Both the position numbers and the translations under genes were made by a program. 64,000 bases of DNA from Phytohabitans aurantiacus. Lineage in GTDB: Bacteria; Actinomycetota; Actinomycetes; Mycobacteriales; Micromonosporaceae. Shown here one piece after another: positions 60,976 to 64,000 of this stretch. The DNA lies in the NCBI RefSeq assembly GCF_027923225.1, contig NZ_BSDI01000002.1:124001-188000 (forward strand), given 5' to 3'. Each line of letters starts with the position of its first letter. Position 1 is the first letter of the stretch. The notes under the pieces are model-generated. The model ran no database searches and was not told the DNA's origin. It saw only the letters and a list, made by a program, of their open reading frames with translations.

Positions 60976-61383
60976 TTAGTTGTCGTTTCTCCAGCTTGAG
61001 AAGTCTTCGTGGCAGGTCGAGCACACACCCGTCTTGTACAGGTTGATGTAGAACTCGACCGTGCTGCCCTCGACCATGTCGTACAGCGGGCCCGTGGAGG
61101 CTCGGACCTCCTTGCAGTTGCCGTTGCCCCCGACCGACAGGTGGTATACCTCCCAGTCGGCGAGGACCAGGACGGTCAGCTCGACGCCCCAGCCGTCAGC
61201 CTCGATGTCGCAGAGCCGGACGATGTCGCCGTTCGGCCAGAACTCGACCCGACCGCCGGGATCGCTGTCGTCGGTGTGCATCGTGTACTTGGTGGCGGCC
61301 TGGGCGGGACTCGACACCGCGAACGACCCGGCGAGCCCGATCGTCGACGCGACGAGCGCTACCAACAGCTTGCGCATTCTCAT
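60976..61383 (-). CDS. Small secreted Cys-rich protein
   Basis: A 135-residue exported protein. The signal peptide (LLVALVASTIGLAGSFAVSS) ends AQA. The mature part holds a WPNGDIVRLCDIEADGWGVE segment, four cysteines, and a CSTCHEDF end. The EADGWGV and PNGDIVRLCD style recalls small stress- or envelope-linked secreted proteins, but none is assigned. An AT-rich 199-base region (61384-61582) precedes it and probably holds its promoter. Confidence 0.7.
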   Translation of the reverse strand: MRMRKLLVALVASTIGLAGSFAVSSPAQAATKYTMHTDDSDPGGRVEFWPNGDIVRLCDIEADGWGVELTVLVLADWEVYHLSVGGNGNCKEVRASTGPLYDMVEGSTVEFYINLYKTGVCSTCHEDFSSWRNDN

Positions 61384-61582
61384 CGCTGGATGATGTCGCG
61401 TCCCACGAGCGATGTGGCGCGGATACTCGATCTCTTGAAAGAATCTTGAGTATGCCTTCTCATGTTAAAAAGCAGCGTGAATTAATACCGCTTTCACGTT
61501 CATTATTTTCAGCGTTGTGGAATCGCTTTTCGGGGCGCTCGATGCGTTCATCGCCAGGGTCGCGGTGGATCGTGGGGACACG

Positions 61583-62392
61583 TCACCTGGTCGCGAAGGT
61601 GAGCTTGTAGCGCCCGATGCGGATCTCGTCGCCCGTTGTCAGCACGGCGGTTTTGACCCGCTCTCCGTTGACGTACGTGCCGTTGAGACTGTCCAGATCG
61701 GACACGGTGTATCCGGCGCCTTGACGGTGAAAGTCGGCGTGCTTGCGCGATACGGTCGCACCGTCGAGCACGATCTCGTTGGCGAAGTCGCGCCCGCAGG
61801 TGACCATGTCGGCGTCGAGCACGAACACCGCGCCCGCCCCCGGACCCTCGCGGATCTGCAGGATCGCGGCACCGGCAGATGGTTGCACCGGCAGCGCGGC
61901 ACCATCTTCGACCGGGCCTATGTGGATCGCTTCCAGCAGCGTCGTCTCGTCGAGGTCGACCAACCGGTACGCCGAAGTGGGCGCCGGGTCGGCGAGATTG
62001 CGCCGGGCATTGAGGCCCTGCACCGCTTCGGCCGCCACACTCTCCGCGGCGAACACGCTGTCGGCGCAGCGGAACGGCAACCCAGCCTCTTGCGCGAATG
62101 ACACCGCCTCCACCAGTGTCGCTGGCACCCGCACGCCGTCTCCGACGACCAGAACCACCCGCTCAGCGCCGGCCGCCGCCTCGCCAATCTCCACGTATCG
62201 GGCCGGCGCACCCACTGCGTCCAGAAGGTCACGCACCAGGGCAGCGCTCACCCCAGCCTTGGCCTGGTGGGGCGCACCTGGCGCGGTGGCGGTCAGCGGC
62301 AGGTAGCGGTCGCTGACCGGATCCTTCAACAGCACCGTCGTCGGCTCGTGCCACGACCCCGCTCGCACTTCGACCATGGCCAGCTCAGGCAT
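61583..62392 (-). CDS. FHA-domain protein with BFN-like N-terminal region
   Basis: A 269-residue protein from ATG 62392, where GGGGA lies upstream; 62407 is the alternative. The last 90 residues are an FHA domain (GRDFANEIVLDGATVSRKHA; SDLDSLNGTYVNGERV), which binds phosphothreonine. The first 125 resemble a degenerate BFN/DUF151 fold: MVEVR...PTTVLLKDPVSDRYLPL, LVRDLLDAVGAPARYVEIGE and LVEAVSFAQEAGLPFRCADS. The combination would link a Ser/Thr-kinase signal to a nuclease-like fold. Catalysis is doubtful. Confidence 0.72.
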   Translation of the reverse strand: MPELAMVEVRAGSWHEPTTVLLKDPVSDRYLPLTATAPGAPHQAKAGVSAALVRDLLDAVGAPARYVEIGEAAAGAERVVLVVGDGVRVPATLVEAVSFAQEAGLPFRCADSVFAAESVAAEAVQGLNARRNLADPAPTSAYRLVDLDETTLLEAIHIGPVEDGAALPVQPSAGAAILQIREGPGAGAVFVLDADMVTCGRDFANEIVLDGATVSRKHADFHRQGAGYTVSDLDSLNGTYVNGERVKTAVLTTGDEIRIGRYKLTFATR

Positions 62393-62498
62393 TCGTCCCC
62401 AACCCATCGTTCCGACTTCCGTCGAGGGTAGGGCCCGACACGGGAGATTGCCTACCTGCCCAGCGTGCGACGCGTTTCGAAGAGCCCCAGAACCAGCT

Positions 62499-63908
62499 TT
62501 ACGCCACGGCGATCAGAGCCGTGGCTGCCACGCAGCACCAGCCGAACCAGTCTCCGAGTCGACTGTAGGGGGTGGAAGTCGCGGCCAGCGGGACAGTGGC
62601 GTCAACGGTTCCGCCCTCGCGGGTATCGGCCTCGACGACGATGCGGCCGAACGCGTCGCTGACCGTGGCTCGGCCGGTGCGGGCAACGCGGGCAACCGCG
62701 ACGCCGGACTCCACCCCTCGCACCACCGCCATGCGGCTGTGCAGCCACCCATCACGGCCAAAGTCCCACGCTGGAGCCAGCAGCATTCGCACACCGCCGC
62801 GCCGGTATGCGCGAGCGAGCCGTGGAAAGTCGAGGTCCTTGCAGATGAGGACACCTACGCGCGGGTCACTGGGCAGGTACAGCAAGTCGCGACCTGGTTG
62901 GTAGGCGGCCTCCAATCCCGGCACCAGGTGATGCTTCTGGTACTGGCTTGGCGGGTCGCTCGCGGCGTCGAACACTACCGCGACATTGGCCGCCCCGGTC
63001 TCACCTTGGCGGGCGACGCCGACCACGATCTCCACGCCCAACTCGACCGCCGCGCGCGCAAATGGCCGCAGCTGCTCAAGCATCTGAGCTTCGTCAACGG
63101 TGAACGTCGCCTCGGGCAACACGATGATGCCGGCTCCCCGGCCCGCTAGCTGCCCCACCCGCTCCACATACCGCGATACCAGGTCCGCGCCCTCCGGCGT
63201 GTGGATCGGCACCGGGCCACCGGGCTGCTCAACTGCGGTCAGGCCAACGTGCACCGGCTCATCGAGTACGGCTCGTTGGCGGCGCCCGACGGCATAGCCC
63301 ACGAGCGTGGCGACCACCGCTGCGGCGGCCAGGAGCACGAGCAGCCGCTCGCCGTCCGTACCGGCTGGCGCGGTCACCGCGGCGGCGACACTGGCCGGTA
63401 GCGCGAGTAACGCTGTAATGCCCCAGACTCCGGTCAACGACGCCACCCCTGTGATGGCCGGAGCGTCCGCCTGCGTGTAGGCGATGCTCCACCACGCACC
63501 GTGCGGCGATCTCAGTGCCACGAGGAACTCCATCGCCGCCCACGCCACGGGCGGAGCCAGCGCGGCCAACGCCACGTGACCGTCGACCAGGTGCGCTCGC
63601 GCAAGCCCCACGACGACCCCGACTCCCGCAGAGCCTCCGACGAACTGTGCCACGACCAGCAGACGGGGCTGTCTCACGTCGCGGGTGTAGTACGACCAGA
63701 GCCCAAACTGGCCGATGAGCCAGGCACCAGCGGCCACACTGACCGCCGCGAACCACGGCACCCTCGGCGCGAGTACGAGCAGCGGAAGCGGCGCCAACCA
63801 CACCGCAACGGCCACCGGCCGCAGCCCTGAACCCCGGCGATACAGCCAACCGGACATCACCGTAACCGCCACAGACGCGGTGACCTGCCCGATCATCGCA
63901 CCGTTCAC
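62499..63908 (-). CDS. Membrane nitrilase, apolipoprotein N-acyltransferase-like
   Basis: A 469-residue protein. The N-terminal 210 residues have six to seven helices (WLYRRGSGLRPVAVAVWLAP; AALAPPVAWAAMEFLVALRS). The rest is a nitrilase domain with Glu in IIVLPEATF, Lys in YQKHHLVPG and Cys in VLICKDLDFPR. The arrangement matches Lnt, which N-acylates lipoproteins in the membrane. The active-site Cys is followed by Lys-Asp rather than Tyr-Glu, so a different acyl or amide substrate is possible. Confidence 0.83.
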   Translation of the reverse strand: MNGAMIGQVTASVAVTVMSGWLYRRGSGLRPVAVAVWLAPLPLLVLAPRVPWFAAVSVAAGAWLIGQFGLWSYYTRDVRQPRLLVVAQFVGGSAGVGVVVGLARAHLVDGHVALAALAPPVAWAAMEFLVALRSPHGAWWSIAYTQADAPAITGVASLTGVWGITALLALPASVAAAVTAPAGTDGERLLVLLAAAAVVATLVGYAVGRRQRAVLDEPVHVGLTAVEQPGGPVPIHTPEGADLVSRYVERVGQLAGRGAGIIVLPEATFTVDEAQMLEQLRPFARAAVELGVEIVVGVARQGETGAANVAVVFDAASDPPSQYQKHHLVPGLEAAYQPGRDLLYLPSDPRVGVLICKDLDFPRLARAYRRGGVRMLLAPAWDFGRDGWLHSRMAVVRGVESGVAVARVARTGRATVSDAFGRIVVEADTREGGTVDATVPLAATSTPYSRLGDWFGWCCVAATALIAVA

Positions 63909-64000
63909 ATCAACCTCGACCCAGCCAACCCGGCTGAGCTGCCGGTAGGGTTGAACAGTACCGACAGTTTGGTCGGGTACTCACCTCTTGGTAAGTGGTC

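Overview
The window is about 70% G+C. Genes are tightly packed, often with ATGA or GTGA start-stop overlaps and GTG or TTG starts. Regulators are of typical actinomycete kinds: TetR, ArsR, LacI, MmyB-type XRE, GlxA-type AraC and SARP remnants. Proline/threonine-linked CBM2 enzymes and many Sec-exported proteins fit a soil filamentous actinomycete. The gene style resembles Micromonosporaceae, but that is an inference from style, not a species call. No rRNA, tRNA, CRISPR array, intact insertion sequence or phage gene was seen.

Layout: 5-3183 holds a ribbon-helix-helix protein, a DUF4097-type protein and a DrrAB-like ABC exporter. 3209-4255 is a decayed zone with a truncated AbiEii-type toxin pair and a frame-broken SARP/NB-ARC regulator. 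It borders a large arsenic island at 4247-13871. The island's leftward operon encodes an ArsR, an ArsR-ArsC fusion, two more arsenate reductases and an aquaglyceroporin. Its rightward operon encodes a small protein with four CCG motifs, an M28 metallopeptidase, a second ArsR, an ArsN-like acetyltransferase, a flavoprotein with a CCG-bearing tail and an MFS transporter. A flavin monooxygenase diverges from a third ArsR. No ArsB or Acr3 pump gene is present here, so arsenite exit probably uses the channel and perhaps the MFS protein.

13881-25329 is rich in redox enzymes paired with their own regulators, often across a visible palindromic operator: class A monooxygenase, MarR/quinone reductase, zinc-type dehydrogenase/TetR, TetX-like monooxygenase/TetR, XRE/SDR, then LacI. 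Embedded in it is an rsgA-GNAT operon preceded by a short leader peptide and by hairpins that appear to hide the rsgA Shine-Dalgarno.

25421-36348 is an export and polymer-degradation region. It encodes a GH62-like arabinofuranosidase, a small secreted protein, a lipoprotein with a MacAB-like ABC system, and two secreted proteins that share a Cys-containing C-terminal repeat. 36281-42506 carries a GlxA-type regulator, a dienelactone hydrolase, a second ABC system and an OmpR/sensor-kinase pair. 42742-46898 mixes small genes (barstar, HEAT) with broken ones (kinase, methyltransferase) and a nitrilase-fold hydrolase. 47076-50904 has a beta-helix protein and a NarL-type two-component system.

50912-55690 contains the most unusual gene. 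A LysR-type DNA-binding domain is joined to an HSL-type alpha/beta-hydrolase whose nucleophile and histidine positions are changed. It diverges from a reductase/glyoxalase/epoxide hydrolase operon. The right end (55814-63908) has an S1 protease, an oxidoreductase/TetR pair with a clear operator, a GH43-like secreted protein, a protein combining a BFN-like region with an FHA domain, and an Lnt-like membrane nitrilase.
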